From: JADJNW01 sp964517145
GTDB taxonomy: Bacteria > Bacteroidota > Bacteroidia > Chitinophagales > Saprospiraceae
DNA: 64,000 nucleotides
NCBI GenBank assembly: GCA_964517145.1
Contig: CAZFBN010000005.1
Coordinates: 1 to 64,000 of the forward strand
Reading direction: 5' to 3'
Shown: positions 1 through 7,157 of the stretch, one piece after another
How the letters are laid out: every line of letters starts with the position of its first letter
Position numbering within the stretch: the stretch's first letter is position 1
Program-made: the position numbers and the translations under genes
The notes under the pieces: generated by a model
Database searches by the model: none
Told to the model about the DNA's origin: nothing
What the model saw: only the letters and a program-made list of their open reading frames with translations

Positions 1-41
1 TGGCGGAAAATCTAGCGGCGCGGTTCCGTTACAAAGCCTAA
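1..41 (+). CDS. pstC: PstC phosphate permease, C-terminal end only
   Basis: The third frame is open from the window edge and stops with TAA at 39-41, encoding a tail that ends LAARFRYKA. This basic ending resembles the end of the next gene product (RSRYRN) and is typical of the last cytoplasmic residues of ABC phosphate permeases. Its place 82 bases upstream of pstA, in the same direction, fits the usual pstC-pstA-pstB order. Only about 12 residues are visible, so the assignment rests mostly on context. Confidence 0.6.
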   Translation, partial: AENLAARFRYKA

Positions 42-123
42 AACAAAGGTGAAATATTGGAATTAAGAAATTGTAAAACGGCGTGATTTCACCTTTCAAA
101 CCTCATATCTCATATTTTAAAAA

Positions 124-969
124 ATGAGCCAAAAACGAAATATTCAACAATTTCTCGGCATGTGGGCACTGCGTATTTCCTTGCTCCTTGTGCTGTTTTT
201 TTTAGGATTTATTCTTTGGGATATTTTTACAAAAGGCGGCGGCGCTCTCTCTGTCGAATTTTTGACAAACTATCCGAGAAAAGGGATGACCGAGGGCGGT
301 ATTTTTCCTGCTGTGGCGGGTACGGCTTTAGTAACGTTGGTGACAACGCTGTTTGCGATTCCTTTTGGTATTTGCGCAGCCATTTACTTGAGCGAATACG
401 CTTTTGACAATCCGATCAATCGCTTTATCCGTGCGGCAATTCGCAATTTGGCGGGCGTTCCTTCCATCATTTACGGCTTGTTTGGCGTGGCTATCTTTGT
501 ACAAGGTTTGGGTTTTGGCACTTCTATTTTGTCCGCAGGTTTTACTTTAGGATTGCTGACCTTGCCCTACATTATCACGACCACCGAGGAGGCGCTGAAA
601 AACGTACCGCATTCTTTCCGCGAAGGCGCGCTGGCATTGGGCGCTACCAAATGGCAAGCGATTTACACCAATGTGTTGCCCAGTGCAGTGTCTGGCATGG
701 TAACAGGAGCAATTCTTGGCTTGTCGAGAGCCGCGGGCGAAACCGCTCCGATTCTGTTTACCGGTGCTGCATTCTACCTGCGCTATCTGCCGTCCAGCAT
801 CAACGATCAGTTTATGGCGTTGCCGTATCACTTGTACATTTTATCCACTCAACATCATGCCATTGAAGAAGTACGACCGCTGGCGTATGGCACGGCGCTG
901 ATATTGTTAGGATTGGTATTTATTTTAAATATCATTGCATTTTTTATTCGGTCGCGTTACCGCAATTAA
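124..969 (+). CDS. pstA: Phosphate ABC transporter permease PstA
   Basis: Inner-membrane subunit of the high-affinity phosphate importer PstSCAB; with PstC it forms the channel energised by PstB. The 281-residue product has about six hydrophobic segments. It carries the permease signature region around residues 155-210, including the EAL-alanine loop (EGALALGATKWQAI) that docks on the ATPase, and the RAAGETAPILFTG stretch typical of PstA. Length matches the family. The ATG at 124 follows a 3' leader from pstC and is the first start that keeps the N-terminal membrane helix. pstB follows after 85 bases, so the genes are probably cotranscribed. No Pho-box-like site can be called. Confidence 0.95.
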   Translation: MSQKRNIQQFLGMWALRISLLLVLFFLGFILWDIFTKGGGALSVEFLTNYPRKGMTEGGIFPAVAGTALVTLVTTLFAIPFGICAAIYLSEYAFDNPINRFIRAAIRNLAGVPSIIYGLFGVAIFVQGLGFGTSILSAGFTLGLLTLPYIITTTEEALKNVPHSFREGALALGATKWQAIYTNVLPSAVSGMVTGAILGLSRAAGETAPILFTGAAFYLRYLPSSINDQFMALPYHLYILSTQHHAIEEVRPLAYGTALILLGLVFILNIIAFFIRSRYRN

Positions 970-983
970 AATTGAACCCAACG

Positions 984-1010
984 TTTACAACACCTTCGAA
1001 GGTTTGTAAA
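984..1010 (+). other. Intercistronic hairpin between pstA and pstB
   Basis: TTTACAA at 984-990 pairs with TTGTAAA at 1004-1010, and inside it ACCTTC pairs with GAAGGT, leaving a single bulged C and a TCGA loop. It has no T-tract, so it is more likely an mRNA-processing or stability element, or a weak attenuator, than a terminator. It could set PstB level relative to the permeases. Confidence 0.5.
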
Positions 1011-1023
1011 TGAAAAATAAATA

Positions 1024-1052
1024 AGCAATTAAAAATTAGCAATCAGCAATCA
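1024..1052 (+). repeat. Short direct repeat, AGCAATTA/AGCAATCA type
   Basis: Four near-copies of AGCAAT(T/C)A lie just before the pstB start. The same oligonucleotide family recurs at 10153-10198. It is probably a simple-sequence expansion in a spacer. Confidence 0.5.
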
Positions 1053-1054
1053 AG

Positions 1055-1816
1055 ATGAGCGAACAAGCAAAAATGACCGTCCGAGACTTGCGCCTGGCTT
1101 ATGGCGACAAAGAAGTGCTCAAAGGTATTAATATAGATATTCCTGAAAATCAAGTTGTTGCCCTGATTGGTCCTTCCGGCTGTGGCAAATCCACGCTGCT
1201 GCGTGCCATGAATCGCATGCACGACCTCACCCCCGAAGCACACGTAAAAGGGGCAATTTCGGTGGATGGATTCAATATTTACGCTCCCAAGGTGGATGTG
1301 GTGGAGGTGCGCCGCAAAATTGGAATGGTATTTCAAAAACCCAATCCGTTTCCAAAATCTATTTTTGACAATGTGGCGTATGGATTGCGCATCAATGGTG
1401 AAAATAATCGCAAACTTCTGGAAGAAAAAGTAGAGCAAGCCCTCAAAGGCAGCGCCCTGTGGGATGAAGTGAAGGACAATTTGAATAAATCTGCATTGGC
1501 GCTTTCGGGTGGTCAGCAGCAGCGTTTGTGCATTGCGCGGGCGGTAGCCGTAGAACCGGAGGTATTGCTCATGGATGAACCTGCTTCGGCGCTGGATCCA
1601 ATCAGCACCGCCAAAGTCGAGGAATTGATCCTGGAATTGAAAAAGAATTTTACCATCGTCATCGTTACGCACAACATGCAGCAGGCGCAGCGTGTAGCGG
1701 ACCTGACGGCGTTCATGTACCTCGGCGAGGTGATAGAATATGATGAAACGAAAAAAATCTTTAACGCTCCTGCAAAGGAATTGACCGCCAACTATGTGGG
1801 TGGCAATTTTGGATAA
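1055..1816 (+). CDS. pstB: Phosphate ABC transporter ATP-binding protein PstB
   Basis: ATPase that drives phosphate import through PstA/PstC. The 253-residue protein has the Walker A motif GPSGCGKST (about residues 38-46), the Q-loop in GMVFQKPNPFPKSI, the ABC signature LSGGQQQR, Walker B VLLMDEPASALDP and the switch His in VIVTHNMQQ. NPFPKSI and ASALDP are typical of PstB as against other ABC ATPases. Length is normal. A strong terminator follows directly, so phoU, which often follows pstB, is not part of this unit. Confidence 0.97.
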   Translation: MSEQAKMTVRDLRLAYGDKEVLKGINIDIPENQVVALIGPSGCGKSTLLRAMNRMHDLTPEAHVKGAISVDGFNIYAPKVDVVEVRRKIGMVFQKPNPFPKSIFDNVAYGLRINGENNRKLLEEKVEQALKGSALWDEVKDNLNKSALALSGGQQQRLCIARAVAVEPEVLLMDEPASALDPISTAKVEELILELKKNFTIVIVTHNMQQAQRVADLTAFMYLGEVIEYDETKKIFNAPAKELTANYVGGNFG

Positions 1817-1824
1817 ATCAGAAA

Positions 1825-1862
1825 GGCGGCACATCTCTAACATGCGCCGCCATTTTGATTTT
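1825..1862 (+). terminator. Rho-independent terminator after pstB
   Basis: GGCGGC (1825-1830) pairs with GCCGCC (1846-1851) and is followed by ATTTTGATTTT. It closes the pst unit 8 bases after the pstB stop. Confidence 0.75.
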
Positions 1863-2297
1863 AGCAAAAGAGGTTCACTTTAATTCGATCCAAAACCTTT
1901 GAGTAATTCGATTCGGCGTTAGCAGCTCATTTTCTAAGATGCCTCCATTTTTTTACATCTATAATTCGATTAGCGTATTTCTTTAGAAGCCTACCCTTCC
2001 TGAATCATAGCCCGATATTCGTTTGCTAGTGCAACGCTGGGTTCAATTAAGTGCAACATGTGCATAATTTATTGATTATTTTTAATTTATAATTTCATTC
2101 GGAGTGTCTAGTAATCAGCAAATTACAAAACGTTAAATAATAAAAAATAACCAATTCTTATTTTTTTAACCTTTCCTTTTTTACCGCCATTATTTAAGAC
2201 TTATTTAAGAACACTTTAATACATTTTAAAAAATTTAAAGACCGTTTTTGAAGTTTTTACGGCGAATTTTTATTCCAAAACCAAAAAACACGCTTGT
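1863..2297. other. Intergenic region, no gene recognised
   Basis: About 435 bases of AT-rich sequence with no reading frame worth calling on either strand. ATTCGAT is repeated around 1880-1970 (three near-copies of TAATTCGAT). The last 150 bases are very AT-rich and probably hold the promoter of the next lipoprotein gene, but no clear TAnnTTTG box is seen. Confidence 0.5.
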
Positions 2298-2984
2298 ATG
2301 AACTGGAAACACCTTATGGTTGCCCTCGCTACCTTTGGTACGCTTTTTACGGCTTGCGAAAGCGAAGAATCTGCTTCTGTAGATCAAAACAAAATCTACA
2401 CGACTTACGAACTGCTCTACGATCAAAACACCGACAAAACTTATGCGCGCGCGCAGTTTCGCTTTGGCAATGCGCTTGGAACGGTCTTGCAGCTTTCTGC
2501 ACCCGCTGAAGTTCGTTTTAACGATGACGCTTTGGATTACAAACCTGTACTGGCTTATTACGAAAAAGAGTACGCCGGCAAGGTGACGAGTGGTACGTTT
2601 ACTTACGAAGGAACCGATGGCGTATCGTACAGCAATAGCGTGAGTGGCTTGCCGATGATTGATTTTCCGGGGAATTTCACCTCGGTGACACGCAACCAAG
2701 CGAATGATTTTACTTGGACGGGCACCCCTCTCGCGGCGCGCGAGGAAGTTTTCCTCTTCATCCGCAACACCACTACGACCAATGTGCAAACATTTTATAC
2801 CAACGCAGTGGGCGCTACCAAAATGGTGCTGAGTGCCGAAAAGCTCAATAATTTGGCACCGGGCGTAGCGGCTGAAGCGGATTTGTATCGCGACCGAATT
2901 GACAGCCTGAGTCAAAAAACAAGCGCAGGTGGCTATTTGAAACTCAACTACCGCACCAAGAAAAAAACAATCACGGTGAATTGA
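2298..2984 (+). CDS. Putative lipoprotein of unknown function
   Basis: The 228-residue product starts with a short basic and hydrophobic signal (MNWKHLMVALATFGTLFTAC) with a lipobox cysteine at residue 20, so it is probably attached to the periplasmic or outer membrane. The rest is polar, with many Thr, Tyr and Asn residues and probable beta structure, and no motif I recognise. It is a single-gene unit: spacers on both sides and a strong terminator 33 bases downstream. The gene and export signal are convincing; the function is unknown. Confidence 0.8.
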   Translation: MNWKHLMVALATFGTLFTACESEESASVDQNKIYTTYELLYDQNTDKTYARAQFRFGNALGTVLQLSAPAEVRFNDDALDYKPVLAYYEKEYAGKVTSGTFTYEGTDGVSYSNSVSGLPMIDFPGNFTSVTRNQANDFTWTGTPLAAREEVFLFIRNTTTTNVQTFYTNAVGATKMVLSAEKLNNLAPGVAAEADLYRDRIDSLSQKTSAGGYLKLNYRTKKKTITVN

Positions 2985-3017
2985 TTTTGATGCGCCTGCT
3001 TTATCGTTCACGGATTT

Positions 3018-3056
3018 TGGATGAGTCGGTTTTCTTGCGGCTCATCCATTTTTTTA
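3018..3056 (+). terminator. Rho-independent terminator
   Basis: TGGATGAGTCG (3018-3028) pairs with CGGCTCATCCA (3038-3048) with one wobble, followed by seven T residues. It ends the lipoprotein unit. Confidence 0.85.
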
Positions 3057-3071
3057 TTAGCAGAATCCGGC

Positions 3072-3079
3072 TATTTTTG
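3072..3079 (+). promoter_or_regulatory. Bacteroidota -7 box (TATTTTTG)
   Basis: Matches TAnnTTTG, 20 bases before the ATG at 3099. The upstream -33 element is not clear because the terminator occupies that place. It would give a very short leader. Confidence 0.4.
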
Positions 3080-3098
3080 TACTTTAATTCCTTATGTG

Positions 3099-3332
3099 AT
3101 GGCATTTTTATACAAAACCTTATTTATACCTTGCGATGAGATAAAAGCCAAAAGTGCTTTTTCTGCACAACTGCCCGAAATCAATGGCGACCAGTTGGCG
3201 CGCGATGTGCAGGCTGCGCTCTTAGAAATGGAACATGAAGGCTATCGGCTGCACTCCATGTCGCCTGTACAGTCGGCTAATAACTACACAGATGGAATGC
3301 TTTTAATTTTTGAAAAAATGAATCAACCATGA
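3099..3332 (+). CDS. Small conserved-type protein of unknown function (77 aa)
   Basis: Starting at the ATG at 3099 gives MAFLYKTLFIPCDE and a compact 77-residue protein ending GMLLIFEKMNQP. The frame is open further upstream to 3021, but that part lies in the terminator of the preceding gene and is unlikely to be translated. The pattern of a short beta strand, a helix (ARDVQAALLEMEHEGYRLHS) and a final strand resembles small DUF4177-like proteins; that similarity is by eye only. The stop overlaps the start of the next gene (ATGA), suggesting translational coupling. Confidence 0.65.
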   Translation: MAFLYKTLFIPCDEIKAKSAFSAQLPEINGDQLARDVQAALLEMEHEGYRLHSMSPVQSANNYTDGMLLIFEKMNQP

Positions 3333-4303
3333 TACGTATTTACTTTTTATTTATGCTTGTTGTTTTGATAACAAGCTGTGCGTCAGATAATAAACAAACA
3401 GAAAACGCGACGACGAATAAAGCGGCTGCGCCTCTGTTGAAAACTTCTAATTATGAATGGACACAGTTAACGCCCAATCCTGGATACTCGAAGGCATACA
3501 ATTATCAAATGTTTACAGTTGGTAAAAAAGTATATGTCTTTCACTCGGATGGCGTATGGGAATCAACCGACGGAATAACCTGGACTGCGACCGGTTTGCC
3601 AGATATTGTTAAAAATCAAGGCTTTATGGACTATGTCGTTTTTAACGATGCGGTTTATGCCATTGGGACTTTTTCCGGTTCGTTGTTTGATCATATTTTG
3701 ACAACACAAATTGCCCGCACGACCGATTTTAAAAACTGGGAAATTTTATCAAAAAACAGCAATCTGCCAAAACGATTTTTATTTCATCCTTTTGTTTTTC
3801 AAAATAAAATTTGGGTTATCGGTGGGAATAATGGAGAAACCATTTTTAGTGATGTGTGGACCAGTTCGGATGGCGTGAATTGGGAAAAAATAGCGGACAA
3901 TCTGGCGTTTGGAGAACGGCACAGCCACTTTTTTGTGCAACTGAAAGACCAACTTTTTATGTTGAGCCATGATGTGTGGTCGTCAAAGGACGGCATCGTC
4001 TGGAACATGGTCAATTCACAAATTGCAGGCAAGGACATCACTGGCTACACACCGGTGGTATTTGATGATAAAATATGGTTGATTGGCTCTAATCAAGGCG
4101 GAAAAGCAGGCAGCGAAGTGTTATACTCCGAAGATGGTTTAAAATGGGAAACTCAACAAGCGCCCTGGTCTGCACGTGGCATGGTAGCAGCCTGCGTGTT
4201 TAATGATCAAATTTTGATAAGCGGCGGCAGGTATGGCGGAACCGATCCGGTGCCTTCTGAGTTGGAATTCCTAAACGATGTATGGGCATTGAAAAAAAAG
4301 TAA
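3329..4303 (+). CDS. Lipoprotein with Asp-box/kelch-like beta-propeller repeats
   Basis: The 324-residue product has a signal ending LVVLITSC with a lipobox Cys near residue 17. The mature part repeats a motif about every 45-50 residues: WESTDGITW, ARTTDFKNW, VWTSSDGVNWEKI, VWSSKDGIVWNMV, LYSEDGLKWE. These are the S/T-x-D-G-x-x-W turns of Asp-box (sialidase/BNR-like) or kelch propeller blades. It is probably a cell-surface propeller; substrate or partner cannot be told, and no sialidase catalytic set was identified. It overlaps the preceding small gene by 4 bases, so the two are likely cotranslated. A terminator follows. Confidence 0.85.
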   Translation: MIRIYFLFMLVVLITSCASDNKQTENATTNKAAAPLLKTSNYEWTQLTPNPGYSKAYNYQMFTVGKKVYVFHSDGVWESTDGITWTATGLPDIVKNQGFMDYVVFNDAVYAIGTFSGSLFDHILTTQIARTTDFKNWEILSKNSNLPKRFLFHPFVFQNKIWVIGGNNGETIFSDVWTSSDGVNWEKIADNLAFGERHSHFFVQLKDQLFMLSHDVWSSKDGIVWNMVNSQIAGKDITGYTPVVFDDKIWLIGSNQGGKAGSEVLYSEDGLKWETQQAPWSARGMVAACVFNDQILISGGRYGGTDPVPSELEFLNDVWALKKK

Positions 4304-4319
4304 ATTAAGAAACGATTCT

Positions 4320-4360
4320 AAAAGCTTGTTAATGTGTTGCAAATTGACAAGCTTTTTCCT
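4320..4360 (+). terminator. Rho-independent terminator
   Basis: AAAAGCTTGT (4320-4329) is perfectly complementary to ACAAGCTTTT (4347-4356), followed by T-rich sequence. It ends the two-gene propeller unit. Confidence 0.8.
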
Positions 4361-4492
4361 TTTTGCAATATCGTTTGGCAGAAGCCAATAAAAGTTTGTA
4401 TTTTCACCTCGAAAAGGCAATTTTGTCTTAGACATCCTCGCATTCCTACACAAACACCGGCTGCACTCAAAGGCTAATAGCTTCAATTCCGA

Positions 4493-5266
4493 ATGCCTAT
4501 GCAGAAAACTATGGTTTATCAGCATCTGCTGGATGCCAAAAAAAAAGGCGGTAAACAATTGGCGGTGCTCATTGACCCGGATAAAGCCGAGCGAGGGCAC
4601 CTGGAAAGGCTTTTGCATCTTTCGCTCCAAGCTAAAGTTGACTTTTTTTTTGTGGGTGGTAGCCTCATCACGCGCAATGCACTCGACGAATGCCTGGATT
4701 TTTTGAAAGCTAATTGCGCTATTCCCACGGTGATTTTTCCCGGTAGCGTGTTGCAAGTAAGTGCGCATGCCGATGCCATTTTGTTGCTCTCTCTTATTTC
4801 CGGGCGTAACCCGGAGTTGCTCATTGGGCAGCACGTAGTGGTAGCGCCTTACCTGCGCGAAAGTGGCTTGGAGGTTATTTCCACAGGCTATATGCTGGTG
4901 GACGGCGGTGCGCCTACAACGGTCTCTTACATCAGCAATACAACGCCCATGCCTTCTAACAAAAACGACATTGCGGTTTGTACCGCGCTGGCGGGTGAAA
5001 TGTTGGGTTTTAAAATCTTATACCTCGATGCCGGCAGCGGCGCCAAGTTTCCAATTCCGGAAGCCATGATTCAGGCGGTGAGCCAAAACACTAATGTACC
5101 ATTGATTGTGGGTGGCGGCATTCGCACGCCGGAAAAAGCCTTTGCCAATGTGCAGGCAGGCGCGGATGTAGTGGTGGTAGGCAATATTTTAGAAAAAGAA
5201 CCGCAGTTGCTGTTGGAAATGGCGGCAGCGGTGCATAATTGGAATAAATCGTTGCAATCGCATTAA
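4493..5266 (+). CDS. Geranylgeranylglyceryl phosphate synthase family protein (GGGPS/PcrB)
   Basis: TIM-barrel prenyltransferase that joins glycerol-1-phosphate to a polyprenyl diphosphate. The 257-residue sequence has the N-terminal LAVLIDPDKAE motif, GGSLIT, FPGSVLQVS, the STGYMLVDGG loop, YLDAGSGAKFP, and the C-terminal phosphate-binding VGGGIRTPEKA and VVVGN. These are hallmarks of the family, and the length fits the longer GGGPS form known in Bacteroidota, which is known to make ether-linked products there. Three in-frame ATGs (4493, 4499, 4508) are possible starts. It lies just upstream of a toxin-antitoxin pair and rsgA with no terminator between. Confidence 0.93.
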   Translation: MPMQKTMVYQHLLDAKKKGGKQLAVLIDPDKAERGHLERLLHLSLQAKVDFFFVGGSLITRNALDECLDFLKANCAIPTVIFPGSVLQVSAHADAILLLSLISGRNPELLIGQHVVVAPYLRESGLEVISTGYMLVDGGAPTTVSYISNTTPMPSNKNDIAVCTALAGEMLGFKILYLDAGSGAKFPIPEAMIQAVSQNTNVPLIVGGGIRTPEKAFANVQAGADVVVVGNILEKEPQLLLEMAAAVHNWNKSLQSH

Positions 5267-5332
5267 AAAAATCCATCAACGGGAATTTTGTAGCTTTACA
5301 AACTGTTACAAGCAATAATCAATTTTTTGAAA

Positions 5333-5575
5333 ATGATCCATTTAACTGATCGGATTACGGTAGATGAAGGATTGTGCAATGGCAAACCCACTATTCGGGG
5401 AATGCGCATAACGGTTCAAACTATCCTGGAATTTTTAAAAGCAGGTGACAATCGGGAAGATATTTTACATCAGTATCCGATGTTGGAGACGGAAGATATA
5501 GATGCTTGTTTGGATTTTGCAATTAAAATGGCAGATCATCATTATACCATTATTCCAATGAGCAAAGTAGCTTGA
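5333..5575 (+). CDS. DUF433 family antitoxin-like protein
   Basis: The 80-residue protein MIHLTDRITVDEGLCNGKPT fits DUF433: the start ITVDEGLCNGKPTIRGMRITV contains the conserved G-x-P-x-I-x-G/R-x-R segment, followed by two helices with ILHQYPMLETEDIDACLDFA. The ATG at 5333 is chosen over an in-frame TTG at 5327. DUF433 proteins are paired with DUF5615 PIN-like toxins, and such a gene follows after 1 base. The predicted role is to bind and neutralise that toxin and repress the pair. No palindromic operator is seen upstream. Confidence 0.88.
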   Translation: MIHLTDRITVDEGLCNGKPTIRGMRITVQTILEFLKAGDNREDILHQYPMLETEDIDACLDFAIKMADHHYTIIPMSKVA

Positions 5576-5576
5576 A

Positions 5577-5918
5577 ATGGCAAAATATTTAGTGGATGCT
5601 AATTTGCCCTGTTATTTTTCTCTTTGGAATAGCGAAGATTATATTCATGCATTTGACATTGATTACAAAATGAGTGATCAAAAAATATGGGAATACGCTA
5701 TTGAAAACAATTTGACAATCATTTCTAAAGACAGCGATTTTTCTCAACGTATTTTACTTCAAATTCCGCCTCCCAGGGTCATCCATTTAAAAATTGGTAA
5801 TTTAAAATTGAAAGATTTACACCAGCTACTTCATTTGAATTGGAAACAAATTTTGAATCTTACTGAGCAGCACAAACTGGTCAATGTTTTTATGGACAAA
5901 ATTGAAGCGATCAATTAA
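5577..5918 (+). CDS. DUF5615 PIN-like toxin
   Basis: The 113-residue protein has the PIN-fold opening KYLVDANLPCYF with the first acidic residue, then AFDIDYKMSDQKIWEYA and NLTIISKDSDFSQR with further acidic residues of the nuclease site, and a strand VIHLKIGNLK. This is the arrangement of DUF5615 proteins, VapC-related ribonuclease toxins. It begins 1 base after the DUF433 gene, so the two form a pair. All acidic residues expected by eye are present, so there is no sign of decay. Confidence 0.86.
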   Translation: MAKYLVDANLPCYFSLWNSEDYIHAFDIDYKMSDQKIWEYAIENNLTIISKDSDFSQRILLQIPPPRVIHLKIGNLKLKDLHQLLHLNWKQILNLTEQHKLVNVFMDKIEAIN

Positions 5919-5924
5919 AATTAT

Positions 5925-6884
5925 TTGGATTTGCAGAAAGGAATCGTAATCAAATCAACGGGGCTGTGGTATCAGGTGAAACTGGCGGATGGCAGTATCT
6001 GTCAGTGCCGCATTGTGGGTAAGTTTCGCTTGGATGGCATGAAGTTGACCAACCCGGTGGCGGTGGGCGACGAGGTAGAAATGGAAATCGAAGACCGAGA
6101 CGAAGGCACCGGCATTATCAAACAAATTTTGCCGCGCAAAAACTACGTGGTACGCCAGTCGCCGCGCAAAAAGCACGATCTGCACCTGCTGGCGAGCAAT
6201 ATCGACCAGGCTTTGCTGATTTCTACCATTGTCAATCCCAATCTCAAGCAAGGCTTCATTGATCGTTTTTTGTTGATGACCGAACCCTACGAAATTCCCG
6301 TTACCATTGTGTTTAACAAAGCCGATGTGTACGAACAGGAAGAACTGGAAATTTTTGGTGGATTGAAATACATTTATTCTGATATCGGTTACAATGTTTT
6401 GCTCGTCTCCGCCCAGGAAAAACGGGGTTTGGAGGAGTTGAAAACCATTCTAAAAGATAAAACCACGCTGGTAAGCGGTCAGTCGGGCGTTGGAAAATCA
6501 AGTCTCATCAATGCGATTCAACCGCAATTTCACCTGAAAACCAGCGAGTTATCAGATTATTCCGGCAAGGGGCAGCACACCACGACTTTTGCGGAGATGC
6601 ACGAGTTGGATTTTGGTGGCTCGATTATTGACACACCAGGCATTAAGTTGTTGGCTTTCAATAATTTAGAACCATTGGACGTGGCGCATAATTTCCGGGA
6701 ATTTTTTGAAGTATCAGAAAACTGCAAATTCGGTGGCAAATGCCTCCACCGCAACGAGCCGGGCTGCGCCGTGAAAGCTGCGATTGAGGAGGGTGACATC
6801 AGCGAATTGCGCTACATCAATTACCTCACTATTCTCGAAGAAATTGAAGACCAAAATTATTGGGAACGCCATCGAGAGATGTGA
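5925..6884 (+). CDS. rsgA: Small ribosomal subunit biogenesis GTPase RsgA
   Basis: Circularly permuted GTPase that checks maturation of the 30S subunit. The 319-residue protein shows an N-terminal OB fold (residues 1-70), then the permuted order: G4 FNKADVY, G5 VSAQ, G1 GQSGVGKSS (about 184-192), the GQHTTT switch, G3 IDTPG, and a C-terminal zinc finger with C-x5-C-x-H-x5-C (CKFGGKCLHRNEPGC). The start appears to be a TTG at 5925, giving MDLQKGIVIKSTG, because no ATG occurs before the conserved OB fold. It follows the toxin gene by 6 bases; the coupling is probably incidental. Confidence 0.96.
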   Translation: MDLQKGIVIKSTGLWYQVKLADGSICQCRIVGKFRLDGMKLTNPVAVGDEVEMEIEDRDEGTGIIKQILPRKNYVVRQSPRKKHDLHLLASNIDQALLISTIVNPNLKQGFIDRFLLMTEPYEIPVTIVFNKADVYEQEELEIFGGLKYIYSDIGYNVLLVSAQEKRGLEELKTILKDKTTLVSGQSGVGKSSLINAIQPQFHLKTSELSDYSGKGQHTTTFAEMHELDFGGSIIDTPGIKLLAFNNLEPLDVAHNFREFFEVSENCKFGGKCLHRNEPGCAVKAAIEEGDISELRYINYLTILEEIEDQNYWERHREM

Positions 6885-6890
6885 TATTTA

Positions 6891-6913
6891 GATGCCAGAA
6901 GCCAGATGCCAGA
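6891..6913 (+). repeat. GATGCCAGA-type direct repeat
   Basis: GATGCCAGAAGCCAGATGCC followed by AGA, just after rsgA. The same oligonucleotide recurs at 9247-9285 and, reversed and in frame, inside the TIGR02757 gene at 7627-7653. Confidence 0.65.
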
Positions 6914-6973
6914 CTGTATTGAAAAACAAAGAATCAGTTGAATAAATATTCGCCTTTTACTTTTATAAAAATG

Positions 6974-6987
6974 GTATAAATTTATAC
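6974..6987. promoter_or_regulatory. Perfect 14-base palindrome before a small gene
   Basis: GTATAAATTTATAC is fully self-complementary and ends 2 bases before the ATG at 6990. It could be an operator or simply an AT-rich start region. Confidence 0.35.
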
Positions 6988-6989
6988 AC

Positions 6990-7157
6990 ATGACGTACCA
7001 AAGCCGCCGCCGCAACTATAAAACCCGCCGCGAGAAAAACGCCAACGCCCGGCGCACCACGCTTCGCATTCTTTTATTTTTGGGGATCATGTTGTTGTTG
7101 TACGTTTTTATCAATCGCGTGAGTCTGTGGGATTGGGTGAGGACGTATTTTTATTAA
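6990..7157 (+). CDS. Small single-pass membrane peptide (55 aa)
   Basis: Reading from the ATG at 6990 gives MTYQSRRRNYKTRREK, a very basic stretch of about 26 residues, then a hydrophobic segment (LRILLFLGIMLLLYVFI, residues 25-41) and a short tail ending WVRTYFY. This positive-inside pattern suggests an inner-membrane protein with a cytoplasmic N-terminus. Its stop overlaps the end of the convergent TIGR02757 gene by 4 bases. The base composition and codon use look coding (GC-rich third positions in the basic part). I do not recognise a family. Confidence 0.6.
   Translation: MTYQSRRRNYKTRREKNANARRTTLRILLFLGIMLLLYVFINRVSLWDWVRTYFY

Noticed and set aside
547..831. Minus-strand frame opposite pstA, and similar long frames opposite other real genes
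   Set aside because: The opposite strand carries a clear conserved gene; these are shadow frames.
968..2046. Near-identical inverted 15-mers (AATTGAACCCAACGT and its reverse near 2032-2046) flanking pstB
   Set aside because: The enclosed DNA is an ordinary pstB with terminator, there is no transposase, and two such short matches can occur by chance.
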